Source of the DNA: Silvanigrellaceae bacterium
Lineage (GTDB): Bacteria > Bdellovibrionota > Oligoflexia > Silvanigrellales > Silvanigrellaceae
NCBI GenBank assembly: GCA_947475135.1
Contig: CANJMU010000032.1
Span: 1-7,196 of the forward strand
Direction of reading: 5' to 3'
Length of the DNA stretch: 7,196 bases
The position numbers and the translations under genes were made by a program. The notes below the pieces were generated by a model, which worked only from the letters and a program-made list of their open reading frames with translations, was not told the DNA's origin and searched no databases. How positions within the stretch are numbered: position 1 is the stretch's first letter; each line of letters starts with the position of its first letter. Of this stretch, positions 6,710 through 7,196 are shown piece after piece.

Positions 6710-7196
<487 letters not shown>

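Overview
The window is an AT-rich, gene-dense stretch of bacterial chromosome carrying core information-processing genes. The protein architectures suggest a Gram-negative of the deltaproteobacterial or Bdellovibrionota/Oligoflexia type. These include a NusA with two C-terminal helix-hairpin-helix repeats, an IF-2 with a very long disordered linker and two IF2_N modules, and a stand-alone lipB next to eno. This placement is inferred from motif style only and is tentative.

Layout: positions 1-157 hold the tail of rimP (30S maturation). After a 73-base gap come nusA (231-1850), an L7Ae/YlxQ-like RNA-binding protein gene that overlaps the end of nusA (1816-2310), infB (2328-5624) and rbfA (5682-6083). 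All five point the same way and form the familiar rimP-nusA-ylxQ-infB-rbfA transcription/translation operon. On the minus strand, lipB (octanoyltransferase; 6065-6709, or to 6778 with the longer start) runs toward rbfA, and the two coding ends overlap by 19 bases. The plus-strand gene eno (enolase) starts at 6808 and runs off the right edge. lipB and eno are therefore divergent and share a short control region.

The operon links transcription elongation/termination (NusA), initiation of translation (IF-2) and 30S maturation (RimP, RbfA). The L7Ae-like protein is presumably a ribosome- or RNA-associated partner. lipB and eno belong to central carbon metabolism: lipoylation of 2-oxoacid dehydrogenases, and the 2-phosphoglycerate/phosphoenolpyruvate step.

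I found no mobile element, CRISPR array, tRNA/rRNA gene, phage gene or defence system, and no gene-free stretch over 300 bases. The points worth a second look are local: the repeat-bearing two-part IF-2 linker, the missing ylxR and truB, the gene overlaps, three tiny nested reading frames before rbfA, and a variant residue in the LipB signature. I do not see an undescribed system here.
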